A stretch of DNA of 36,956 nucleotides, from the NCBI GenBank assembly GCA_035499295.1, contig DATJZG010000107.1:1-36956 (forward strand), in the 5' to 3' direction. Position 1 is the stretch's first letter, and each line of letters starts with the position of its first letter. The notes beneath the pieces are model-generated. The model was not told where the DNA came from. It did not search any database and worked only from the letters and a program-made list of their open reading frames with translations. Positions 24,461 to 32,219 of this stretch are shown piece by piece. Source of the DNA: DATJZG01 sp035499295. Lineage in GTDB: Bacteria; Myxococcota; Myxococcia; Myxococcales; Anaeromyxobacteraceae. Both the position numbers and the translations under genes were made by a program.

Positions 24461-24900
24461 GATCGCTCCCTACAACTCGAAAACCGATCCCAACGAATTC
24501 ACTGACTTGAGCTGAAGACCGTCCGGCAAAACCCGGCCAGTCCCCTTCTACCCCTCCCCTTTTTGGGCCGTCGGGGATCGCTCCCTACAACCCCTGAAGA
24601 TCGCTCCCTACAACTCTTGTCGCGCCCCCCGTGATCTCGGCCGATCACTCCCTACAACTCGAAAACCGATCCCAACGAATTCACTGACTTGAGCTGAAGA
24701 CCGTCCGGCAAAATCCGACCAGACCCCTCTACCCATCCCCCTTTTTGACCATCGACATCGCTCCCTAGAACTCGGGGGGGGTTTCCCTAGAACTCGGGGG
24801 GGGTTTCCCTAGAACTCGGGTCGATCGCTCCCTAGAACTCGAAAATCGATCTCAACGAATTCACCGGCTTACGCTGAAGATCGCCCAGCAAAACGCAAGG
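24461..24900. repeat. Iteron cluster, probable origin of replication
   Basis: The 16-base unit TCGCTCCCTACAACTC or its TCCCTAGAACTC variant occurs about eight times (near 24463, 24578, 24601, 24645, 24758, 24782, 24805 and 24825). Three are embedded in a longer unit of about 85 bases running on through CGATCCCAACGAATTC and GAAGACCGTCCGGCAAAA, at about 24461, 24643 and 24823. Spacings are irregular. The cluster is directly after the helicase-initiator pair, as in iteron-controlled plasmids. Poly-G runs (GGGGGGGG) separate two of the units. That it is an oriV is inference. Confidence 0.8.
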
Positions 24901-24966
24901 TCGCGTTCAGCAGGCTACAGGCTACAGCCTTGTAGTACGGGCCTGTGGCCCTGGCGCTTTAGGCGC

Positions 24967-24985
24967 CGGGCCCCCGGCCCGTTTT
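24967..24985 (+). terminator. GC-rich hairpin with TTTT tail after the iterons
   Basis: CGGGCC-ccc-GGCCCG (6-bp stem) is followed by TTTTA. It resembles a short rho-independent terminator, though the U-tract is only four bases long. Confidence 0.4.
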
Positions 24986-24995
24986 ATGGATCGAT

Positions 24996-25480
24996 CGGAG
25001 TAGACCATTCGGTGAAAGCCCCGACTGTGAACCGGAAGGATAGTGCATGAATCGACGCGCAGTTCTACCCCTCCCTAAACCTTCCCACAGATAGATCCGG
25101 GGGGTCCAAGAACTCGCGCATCATCTCGTCGATCGTTCCCATTGCCCTTGCCTTGCGGCTACGCCGCCGGCCACGACTCTCCGGCCTTGCGACCAATATC
25201 GTCTCTCTTTGAGGCGACACCCAGAGGCGCCGAAGCACTTGGAAATGGGGGAACCTCACCCCCGCTACCGCCCGTCGCAGAAGCGGTTTCGCATCCGGCC
25301 AGGCCGCAGCATCCCAGGTATTCGACACGACAGGGAGCCGCCGCTCCTCTCGACGCCTGAAAGCGCGGGTTTCCCGGTGGGGTCGGGGTGAATGGCATCG
25401 CAAACGAACAAAAGAGGTTTCAGAGCGACATCTTCGTCTCGAAACGACTGACCGCGGCGAAGACCTCCACAGAGTGAGCG
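24996..25480. other. Stretch with no supportable gene; shares a repeat with 18.8 kb
   Basis: Bases about 25262-25395 resemble 18800-18965 in the same orientation (CCGTCGCAGAAGCGGTTTCG against CCGTCGCAGGAGCGTTTTCG, then CCGGCCAGGC and GAAAGCGCGG). A 25-codon minus-strand frame MGTIDEMMREFLDPPDLS ends at 25065 but cannot be judged alone. No intact gene. Confidence 0.45.
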
Positions 25481-25589
25481 CAGCTGCCATCGAGAGTGCA
25501 ACCAATGCGTTTCAGATATTGCTCGCCGGGTGGTCATTCCCCAGTGGCCTCCCCTTCCCTCCACCGTGTCTGTCGGGTCGGTGTTGTGC

Positions 25590-25850
25590 CTTCGTCGTTG
25601 GACGATCTCGCAGGTCTGCGGCTCGCCTTCATTGCGCGGCTTGCCGCGCATCTTCACGAGCCCCAGCCCAGCCTTCGCCGGGCACAAGTCGCCAGCCGTC
25701 GCCATGCATCTTGTACCCCCAGCCGCTGAAGCGCTCGAGCGCCTTGAAGCGCGCGAACAAAAGGCGCCTCTCCGCCGCCGCGCACGCGCCGGAAGAACGC
25801 CTGGAAGGCCACGGTCGGACGAACGCGAGCAACGCCACGATTCCCTCGAG
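25590..25850 (-). pseudogene. TnpB internal fragment
   Basis: VAFQAFFRRVRGGGEAP, then in another frame FKALERFSGWGYKMHGDGWR and LVPGEGW, match the segment of TnpB with the FFRRVKAGEKPGYPRFKG motif and the strands that follow. The rest of the protein is absent on this strand. Orientation is opposite to the tnpB relic at 26022. Confidence 0.55.
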
Positions 25851-26000
25851 GAGGGTCGTCGCGGTGGAGCGGGCGGAACGAGACGGTCTTGTTCACCAAG
25901 ACCGAAGGCTTCACGGCTGGGTGCAACGCGGCAGCGGGTGGACGCGGTCGGGCTCGCCATTGAACTTTCCGCGCTCGCAGCCCCAGCACTCGAGAAGCGA
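25850..26000 (-). pseudogene. TnpA fragment, homologous to the 2.8-kb relic
   Basis: LLECWGCERGKFNGEPD and RVHPLPRC, then EAFGLGEQDRLV, are close to the tnpA relic at 2880-3050 (about 85 percent by eye at the DNA level) and inverted relative to it. The HUH motif is degraded to RVHP. It sits directly upstream of the divergent tnpB at 26022, as in IS605. Confidence 0.6.
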
Positions 26001-26021
26001 CCTGATACCGTGTCGCTTGCA

Positions 26022-26610
26022 TGGACCGCAAGGTCACGTACCGTCTCTATCCGACGCCACGGCAGAAGCGGCGATGACGGAGACCTTGCGACTTCGCCAG
26101 CAGCTGTACCAACGGCGCGCTCCAGCAACGCGCTCTCACGCCTCGGTCACCGTCGAGTGCACCCCGAAGCGCTGCCGCGACCAGCAGGGCGTCGGGCTCG
26201 ACTGGGGTGTCGAGACCGTTGCCACGCTCGCCACTGAAGCGGGCAAGACGGTGCGCGTGGAGAACCCCCGCCTCCTGAAGAACGCTCTGGAGCGAGCTGC
26301 GTGCGCGCCAGCGAGAGCTGGCTCGCAAGCGGCGGGGCTCGCGCAACCGAGCCAAGGCCCGTTAGCGGGTCGTTGCCCTGCACGAGAAGGTCGCCAATCG
26401 CCGACAATTTCTTGCACAAGAAAACCGCCGCCCTGGTGAGCGTACTCGCTTTCATCGCCACTGAGGTCCTCGCGGTGAAGAAATGACGGCCGGGAGCGGT
26501 GCCCGGAAGAAGGGCCTGAATCGCGAGATCCTCGCCACCTCCCGTGCGCTGTTCCTCCACATGCTGCGAGCCAAAGCGGAAGAGGCTGGGCTCGCCTGGC
26601 TCAAGGTGTA
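26022..26610 (+). pseudogene. TnpB (IS605 OrfB) relic with an internal deletion
   Basis: ATG 26022 gives MDRKVTYRLYPTPRQKRR, the standard TnpB start, then TGA. After a frameshift the text MTETLRLRQQLYQRR follows, then jumps to GVGLDWGVETVATLATEAG, the RuvC-I region, so roughly 100 residues are missing. ENPRLLKNALE, RQRELARKRRGSRNRAKAR and LHEKVANRR follow in a second frame with a TAG; a further shift gives KKGLNREILATSRALFLHML and EEAGLAWLKV. The zinc ribbon and RuvC-III Asp are absent. The relic stops at 26610, where the next transposon's flank begins. Confidence 0.75.
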
Positions 26611-26756
26611 ACCGCTCGCGTCTCTTGACGCTGGTCGCTCACGATCGGTGTCGCCGCCGGCGCCGGCATGCACCGCCAGCAGCGATCTGCGCGGTGCCAG
26701 ACCGACCGTAACAGCAGGATGAGGGGGAGCAGCGCCATGGCCCGGCGCGGCAGAGT

Positions 26757-26786
26757 CAGCACGGTCATCGGTTGGCGACCGTGCTG
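26757..26786. terminator. Hairpin after the transposition operon
   Basis: CAGCACGGTC and GACCGTGCTG form a perfect 10-bp stem around a 10-base loop, 17 bases beyond the last gene of the minus-strand operon. There is no U-tract, so it may be a processing or terminus structure and not a classical terminator. Confidence 0.5.
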
Positions 26787-26802
26787 CGCGGCCAGTCAGG
26801 GT

Positions 26803-27012
26803 TCAGAAGTCGATGTCGTCTCCGCCACCGTGGCGGTCGTCACCGGCAGGCTGCTCGTCTTCAGCGGCCTGCTCGAAGAGCACATCGCCGTACGCCTCCC
26901 AGAGCAGGCGCTGGAGCTCATCGACGAAGTGGAGGAGCTGCTCGGCCTCGTCAGCGGTCAAGGCGGGGAGCGAAAGCCAGATGTTTTGCGGGGGCAGGAG
27001 CGGCGGTATCAC
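26803..27012 (-). CDS. 69-residue accessory protein of the DDE transposon
   Basis: GTG at 27012 overlaps the ATPase stop (GTGA), so it is translationally coupled. The sequence has an N-terminal Pro/Leu-rich part, then a helix, LTADEAEQLLHFVDELQRLL, and a Gly/Asp-rich tail (GDDRHGGGDDIDF). No known domain. The tight coupling to the ATPase suggests a partner or regulator in transposition. Homologues following other DDE/ATPase operons would support this. Confidence 0.65.
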   Translation of the reverse strand: MIPPLLPPQNIWLSLPALTADEAEQLLHFVDELQRLLWEAYGDVLFEQAAEDEQPAGDDRHGGGDDIDF

Positions 27013-27806
27013 GACCCCTCGAGCTCAAGCAGGGCCTGCTGGACGGCATCGGCGTCGACGAGTTTCTTCCCGCCCGAGGCGGCCGCGAGCATCGCTCCGA
27101 GGGCGAGGTTCTGGGCGAGGCGAGGGACGCCACGGCTGTGCTGGAAGACGAGCGTGACGGCGTCCGGCTCGAACAGGTTCGATTTGGCGCCGGTGGCACG
27201 GAGGTGCTTGTCGAGGAAGAGCGCTACTTCGCTGTCCGTCAGCGGGCGAATCCGTACTCGCACGGTGACGCGCTGGGCGAGCGCGTAGTGCTGCGGTTCG
27301 GCGAGGCGTTCGCGTAGAAGCGGCTGCCCAGCGAGAATGAGGGCGAAGGGGCTCTTCTTATCGAGGCTCTCGCCGGTGAGGAGGCGCAGGTCCTCGAGCG
27401 ACTCGTCGGGCAAGAGATGTGCTTCGTCGATGACCACGATGGCCCGCTTGGATTGGCTGCGCAGGTGCGCGACCAGATCCTGCGCGGTCTCGCCCTTGAA
27501 ACGCCGAGGCCGTCGCCCGAGCCGGCTCACCAAGCTCGAGAGGAGGCTGAACGGGCCCAGCGTCGACAGCGAGGCGTAGACGACGAGGTACGCCGTCGCA
27601 TCGAGATCGCGAGCGAGGCAGCTCAGGATGGTCGACTTCCCGCACCCTGCTTCCGCCGTGAAAAGCGCGATCCCGTCGCGGTCGACGGCGAAGCGCAGGC
27701 GGTCGAGGGCGTCCTTGAGGCTTTGGTGCTGCAGCAGGGCCGATGCCTCGGCACTCTGCGGGAAGGGCGGGCGGTGAAGCTTGAAATGATCTTCGAGGAT
27801 GCTCAT
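27009..27806 (-). CDS. AAA ATPase of ExeA/TniB type, transposition partner
   Basis: Start at ATG 27806, overlapping the transposase stop (ATGA); 265 residues. MSILEDHFKLHRPPFPQ is typical of ExeA/TniB-type ATPases. Walker A is AEAGCGKST (about 48-56), Walker B IVVIDEAHLL (about 125-134), with sensor-like LILAGQPLLRERL and HSRGVPRLAQNLAL. In Tn7- and Mu-like systems such ATPases (TnsC, TniB, MuB) deliver the transposase to the target. Its coupling to a DDE gene makes this role the best reading. Confidence 0.88.
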   Translation of the reverse strand: MSILEDHFKLHRPPFPQSAEASALLQHQSLKDALDRLRFAVDRDGIALFTAEAGCGKSTILSCLARDLDATAYLVVYASLSTLGPFSLLSSLVSRLGRRPRRFKGETAQDLVAHLRSQSKRAIVVIDEAHLLPDESLEDLRLLTGESLDKKSPFALILAGQPLLRERLAEPQHYALAQRVTVRVRIRPLTDSEVALFLDKHLRATGAKSNLFEPDAVTLVFQHSRGVPRLAQNLALGAMLAAASGGKKLVDADAVQQALLELEGS

Positions 27807-29404
27807 GTCGTCGGTCCTTTCGAGCGGGCACGCAGGACGTGCTCGCGGAGTGCCTCCAGGTATTGGGAGGCGTGAAGGCCGGGGCCGAGGATGGCCACGG
27901 CAGTCCGCAGGGCGACGTCGGCGATGGCGATCTCGACCGGGGCGATGGCCTGGAGCACGGAGGCGGCGTGCTCGGCCTCGACATCCCCGAGGGCCCGGCC
28001 GCAACAAGCGCGCAGCCGCTCGACGAGGCGCGAGACGGTGAGCGCCGCGTCGTCGTCGGCCGCACGGAAGCGGATGGCCGCAACCTCCTGCGCGCGCCGG
28101 CGCTCGTGGTCACGCCGCAGAAGACCCAGGTAGTCCACGGAGGGCGTCGGCGCCTTCGTTTTCGGGTGCGCCGACACCGGCGGTTCCCCGGCGATCTGCG
28201 GGGTGGCACGCTGGATGCGGCGGCCATCGTAGTAAACGAGGACGCCCGAGAGGTCGTTCGGATCGTAGAGCACCTGTACGCGCCGCTTGCGCAGGGAGGT
28301 GTCGACGACGAAGGGGACGCCGCAGACCTCGACGCAGCTCGTCTTCGCGTGTACGGTGCGGTTGGCGCGCAGTCGAAGGACCTCGTCGAGGAGCACGGGG
28401 TCCGGACGACGCACCTCGGTCGTGGGGAGGAGCCGCTCCCAGCGCTCGAGCGGCGGCTCTCCGGTCTCCGAGTGTGGCGTGCGGTGGTAGCGTTCATCGA
28501 GCCAGGCGCGCCAGAACGCGTTCAGGTCCGCGAGCGTCGGGGCTTCCGGGCGGAGCCGTACCTCCACCTCGAAGGCCTCTTTCACTGTGCGGTTGAATCG
28601 TTCCACCACACCGCGCCCCTCGCTGACGTAGGGCTTGCTGTGGACAAGGTCGATGCCGAGCTGTAGGCACCCGAAGTGAAAGCGCTCGGCCTGGTATCCG
28701 GGGCCGCGGTCCACGTAGAGCCGGCGCATGAGCCCGTGCGTGATGCAGAATGCCCGGAGTCCACGGCGAACGTGCATGAGGTCCTCCACGAGGCCGTAGC
28801 GGGACTCAGGCACGTACCGGCTGCAGTGATCGATGAAGGCGCCGAGCACGGCCCGACGGATCTCACCGGTGGCGATCGTGACATAGGGGCCGGCGTGGAA
28901 ATCGCCGACCACGAAGTCGAGGGGGTACTTGAAGGAGAGGCGTACGTGGCGCTTCGTGCCGAGGACGTGCAACATGCGGCGGCTGGCGCCGCGCCGATCG
29001 AGGTGGCGGTCGAGCGTCGAACGCTTGAGGCTCCCCTTGGCGACCTGCTCGGAACGCTCGAGGATGTCGATGATGGTGGGCGTGGAGCGTGCGGTCTCCT
29101 CCTTGCGCAGGGCGATGGCGCGGGCGATGGCCGCCTCCGTGATTCCGCGCGGGCGCCCCTTGTCCTTGCGTGGCGCGCGCTCCAGCCCAGCGAGCTTCTG
29201 CTCTCGGTAGCGCTCGACCCAACGTTGCAAAGTCCGCAGCGTGGCGCGCATCGGCTCCCCGTCCGGCCAGACGTGCTCCTCCTCCGCGATGTCGCGCAAG
29301 ATCGCAGTCGCCTCGCCCCGCGGACTCTCCGTCGCTTCCGCTATGAGGCGGTAGCGAAAGAGCAGTCGTGCGAGCCGCGCCTCGTCCTTGGTCCCGTCGG
29401 GCAT
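27803..29404 (-). CDS. DDE integrase-type transposase (TniA/TnsB/MuA-like)
   Basis: The 533-residue product has an N-terminal HTH region (about 30-150), with MRATLRTLQRWVERYRE and a second helix set RSTPTIIDILERSEQVAKGSLKRSTLDRHL. The rve core has VVGDFHAGPY (first Asp), LYVDRGPGYQAE (second Asp) and GRGVVERFNRTV (Glu); the last two are separated by 35 residues, the canonical D-35-E. A C-terminal beta-barrel-like region VCGVPFVVDTSLRKRRVQVLYDP and a long helical tail interacting with the ATPase are consistent with TniA/MuA. Appears intact. Confidence 0.92.
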   Translation of the reverse strand: MPDGTKDEARLARLLFRYRLIAEATESPRGEATAILRDIAEEEHVWPDGEPMRATLRTLQRWVERYREQKLAGLERAPRKDKGRPRGITEAAIARAIALRKEETARSTPTIIDILERSEQVAKGSLKRSTLDRHLDRRGASRRMLHVLGTKRHVRLSFKYPLDFVVGDFHAGPYVTIATGEIRRAVLGAFIDHCSRYVPESRYGLVEDLMHVRRGLRAFCITHGLMRRLYVDRGPGYQAERFHFGCLQLGIDLVHSKPYVSEGRGVVERFNRTVKEAFEVEVRLRPEAPTLADLNAFWRAWLDERYHRTPHSETGEPPLERWERLLPTTEVRRPDPVLLDEVLRLRANRTVHAKTSCVEVCGVPFVVDTSLRKRRVQVLYDPNDLSGVLVYYDGRRIQRATPQIAGEPPVSAHPKTKAPTPSVDYLGLLRRDHERRRAQEVAAIRFRAADDDAALTVSRLVERLRACCGRALGDVEAEHAASVLQAIAPVEIAIADVALRTAVAILGPGLHASQYLEALREHVLRARSKGPTT

Positions 29405-29416
29405 GCACCGGCGACG

Positions 29417-30076
29417 CTACGAGTCGCCCGCCCAGGTTCCGAGCGCCATCGCCGGGGAGAGCTGGCACAGGCCACCCACGAGTCCGTAGACGTCGCCGTG
29501 CGCCTGGTGCTGCCAGCTGAGCACGCGGCCCAGCCCGGTGCGGTCCACGAGTGCGACTCCATGGCGGACCAAGGCCGCCCCCAGGTGCTCGAGGCCTGCC
29601 AGCACCAGAGCCGCGGAGCGCGACGAGGGAGACGGCGCACTGGGTGCTGGCAGCCCAGCCCCGGCGGGCGCGTCGGGGTCAAGGCGCGCGGCCAAGGCCA
29701 AGAGCTCGCCGGGCCTGGCGAGCTGAGCCAGCCATGAGACCCAGCGCCGGACGCTCGTGGCGCTCGCACCTGCGGCGCAGGCCGCTTCCGCCGCGCTCTC
29801 GCCGCCAAGGGAGACCGCGGCCGCAGCCTCGGCGACGACGTCGAGCTGGTACTGCCGGCGCGGGTAGATGCCGGGCGGGTAGCAGGTGAACGCGTGCCGG
29901 CAGCGCGAGCACTTGGCCCGCGCCAGCGGCAGCTCCCAGCGCTCAACGAGCCCGACAATCGCGCCCGCGACCATCGGAGCGATGACCCGCCATCCGTTCC
30001 ACCAGGATGCTCCCTGACAACGGCTGCAAGGGGGCGGGCGCTCAGCGCGCTCCCGCAGCTTCGCAATCGTGGTCAC
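29417..30076 (-). CDS. Zinc-ribbon/HTH protein, DUF6431-like, first gene of the transposon
   Basis: I prefer GTG 30076 over the TTG at 30130; the product is 219 residues. Two zinc-ribbon pairs CSRCQG and CSRCRHAF lie at about 17-62, then PPGIYPRRQYQLDVVAE and SAAEAACAAGASATSVRRWVSWLA, an HTH-like segment. The rest is Ala/Leu-rich helix. This pattern fits the DUF6431-type proteins that accompany DDE/ATPase operons, but I am not certain of the family. It could be a target-selection factor in place of TniQ; that is inference. Confidence 0.7.
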   Translation of the reverse strand: MTTIAKLRERAERPPPCSRCQGASWWNGWRVIAPMVAGAIVGLVERWELPLARAKCSRCRHAFTCYPPGIYPRRQYQLDVVAEAAAAVSLGGESAAEAACAAGASATSVRRWVSWLAQLARPGELLALAARLDPDAPAGAGLPAPSAPSPSSRSAALVLAGLEHLGAALVRHGVALVDRTGLGRVLSWQHQAHGDVYGLVGGLCQLSPAMALGTWAGDS

Positions 30077-30362
30077 AGAGCCCCACCCGTGGCCGGACGC
30101 CCATCCAGCATGAGATACCTCTTCTGGCAATTCACATCCGGTCTCTGTTGGCTACTCTCCTCACGCGGGCGATGGAAGCGTTCACTTGGCCGATGGGATG
30201 CCAATTCGATGTGAACCGGTTCGCTCCGCCGGCCGAAAATCGAATGGTCTGCAAGACCTGACGAGAGTGGCGCCCCTGCGCGGGAGCTGTTTGCGCTCCG
30301 CACCTACGCCGACGCGGGAGCGCCGAGGTCTTCGTCGGGTCATGCCATCCCCGCGTGGCGGC
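30077..30362. promoter_or_regulatory. Transposon right-end region with imperfect repeats
   Basis: TGGCAATTCACATCCGGT at 30125-30142 and TGCCAATTCGATGTGAACCGGT at 30199-30220 share TGsCAATTC and CCGGT in the same orientation. TnsB/MuA-like enzymes bind repeated motifs at element ends, so these are candidate transposase sites. I could not find a matching left end, so the boundary is open. The region also separates the operon from the chlD stop. Confidence 0.45.
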
Positions 30363-32219
30363 CTACGCCCTCTCCTCCAGCCGCTCCCGCGCCAGCGCCG
30401 TCAGCCGCTCCGCTCGAAGCGATTCCACGGTGTGGCACTCGGCGCCCAGCGCCTGCGCCAGATTCCGGGCAAGGCCGACGCGGAGGAGGTCGCGCTCACC
30501 TTCGGTGTCCACGACGAGGAAGTCGCATCCGGGCTCGGCCGCAATCATGCGGGCCGCCCGGCTGGCCTCCTCGAGCGGCGTCAGGGCCCCCACAGCCTGG
30601 TTCGCCCTTCCGTCCGTGATGAGCACCACGAGGATTCGCGTCCTCGGTTCCTTGAGCCGCACGCGCCGGATCAGCCGGTGCGCCTCGAGGAGCCCAGCCG
30701 AGAGAGGCGTCCGCCCTCCGACGGGGAGCACCGCCAGACGGCGGCTGGCGAGGACCACGCTCGAGGTGGGTGGCAGGACCGTCTCGGCCCGGTCCTTGCG
30801 GAACACGATCATCGCCACCTTGTCGCGCTTCTCGTAGCAGTCGGCGAGCAAGGAGCTGACGGCGCCCTTCGTCTCGGTCATGCGTCGCCGCGCACCCATT
30901 GACCCGGAGCCGTCGACGATGAAGAGAACCAGGTGCCCCATCTTCCGTTCCCGCTGCCGGTACCGGAAGTCGTCGATCTCGATGAGGAGGCGGTCCTTGC
31001 GACCTCGCGCCGCCTGGAAGGGCGCACAGGCCCGCAGCGTCGCGTCGAGGGCCACGTCCCTGGATGGCGGGCAGAGCGTGCTCCGCACCGCGCGGCCTCC
31101 GCGACCCTCACTCTTGGTCGCCGTCCGCCGTCCGGTGGCCTTTCGCTTGAGCCGGTCCTTGCGGAAGGCGAGGCGGCGCACGGCGAAGGATCGCCCGACC
31201 TCCTGGACCTCCTCGCGAGCGCGTCCGGGCTGCGGGCGAGCGCGCTGGTCGTCGCCCTGAAGCCCCCGCTGGTGGTCCTCGGTGGTATTGCCTTCTCCTT
31301 TCGAGGGCGGCGGCTCGGACGACTCCTTCCCGGACTGCTCCTGGTCCGGATCGCCCGCGGAGCCAGCCTCCTGCTCGGCGTGCCCATCGTCCGGCGGCTC
31401 GGCTAGCTCGCGGCGGCGATGGGCAAGCACGAGCGGCGCCACCCGCTCGAGGTGGCCCTCCGAGACCTCCTTCACGCCTTCCAGCGCCGCCAGCGCCCGG
31501 CACGCGTGCCACAGGAACAGCTCGGCCCGGTGGCCCGCCGCGTGGCTCGACTGCGCCAGCAAGACCGCCCGATCCTCGATCGCGGCCGGCACCTTCACCT
31601 TCGGCAAAAGCTTCCTGGCAGAGCCAATTTGTGCCGCCAGCGCCAGGTCGGGCTCGGCCTCTCCGAACCAGCCGTCCCGGGCCAGCCGCAGGACCTCCAG
31701 CCGGCGGCCCGCGTCGTCAGGCCCCTCCATCACGGCGCACAGCCCGAAGCGATCGAGCAGCCCAGCCGGAAGCTCGACCTCGTCCGGCGTCGCGGTGGCC
31801 ACGATGCAGAAGCGCGCGCTGCAGCGCCGGCTCAACCCCTCGCGCTCGAGGATCAGCTCTCCGCGCCCCTGCGCCTCGAGGACGAGCGCCCGGACCTCCG
31901 GCGAGAGCAGGTGCAGGTCGTCGATGAGCGCGAACCCGCCGTCGAGCCGCGCCAGGAGCCCTTCCTGGACGATGCGCCGCCCGCTGGCCAGGGTCGACTC
32001 CAGCTCGATCCCGCCCAGGAGCGCCTCCTCGTCTGCGTGGAGCGGGATTGTCACGAACGGGACACCCGGTTCGAGGAGCGAGGGCATGAGCCGCGCCAGC
32101 GTCGATTTCCCGCTCCCGCGCCCGCCCAGGAGGAGCGCCCCGCCGCAGCGGGGCTCGACCGCGTTGAGCAAGAGAGCGAGCTTGGCCGCGTCGTTGCCGA
32201 TGAAGTCGCTCAGGCGCAC
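30363..32219 (-). CDS. chlD: ChlD/BchD-like chelatase subunit (AAA + VWA)
   Basis: GTG start at 32219, overlapping the chlI stop by ten bases; 618 residues. N-terminal AAA core with Walker A LLLGGRGSGKSTL (about 29-41) and GFALIDDLHLLSPEV as a Walker B-like segment; Pro/Glu/Ser/Gly-rich linker at about 290-380; C-terminal VWA with MIDAS LFIVDGSGSMGARRRM (about 441-456) and VVLITDGRANQ. This matches magnesium-chelatase D subunits and the partner ATPases of CobN cobaltochelatases. The linker's Pro-rich acidic stretch is a normal trait. Confidence 0.92.
   Translation of the reverse strand: MRLSDFIGNDAAKLALLLNAVEPRCGGALLLGGRGSGKSTLARLMPSLLEPGVPFVTIPLHADEEALLGGIELESTLASGRRIVQEGLLARLDGGFALIDDLHLLSPEVRALVLEAQGRGELILEREGLSRRCSARFCIVATATPDEVELPAGLLDRFGLCAVMEGPDDAGRRLEVLRLARDGWFGEAEPDLALAAQIGSARKLLPKVKVPAAIEDRAVLLAQSSHAAGHRAELFLWHACRALAALEGVKEVSEGHLERVAPLVLAHRRRELAEPPDDGHAEQEAGSAGDPDQEQSGKESSEPPPSKGEGNTTEDHQRGLQGDDQRARPQPGRAREEVQEVGRSFAVRRLAFRKDRLKRKATGRRTATKSEGRGGRAVRSTLCPPSRDVALDATLRACAPFQAARGRKDRLLIEIDDFRYRQRERKMGHLVLFIVDGSGSMGARRRMTETKGAVSSLLADCYEKRDKVAMIVFRKDRAETVLPPTSSVVLASRRLAVLPVGGRTPLSAGLLEAHRLIRRVRLKEPRTRILVVLITDGRANQAVGALTPLEEASRAARMIAAEPGCDFLVVDTEGERDLLRVGLARNLAQALGAECHTVESLRAERLTALARERLEERA

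Noticed and set aside
24461..24900. The repeat cluster as a CRISPR array
   Set aside because: Repeat spacing is irregular, spacers are partly repeated themselves and no cas gene is present; the iteron reading fits better.
24998..25050. Sequence CGGTGAAAG...GACTGTGAACCGG, similar to part of a cobalamin riboswitch or intron domain
   Set aside because: The GCCACTG box and B12 box (AGCCAGGAGACCTGCC) are absent, the segment is too short, and no B12 gene follows.
26668..29404. Long plus-strand frames opposite the DDE and ATPase genes
   Set aside because: Shadows of strong minus-strand genes with complete catalytic motifs.
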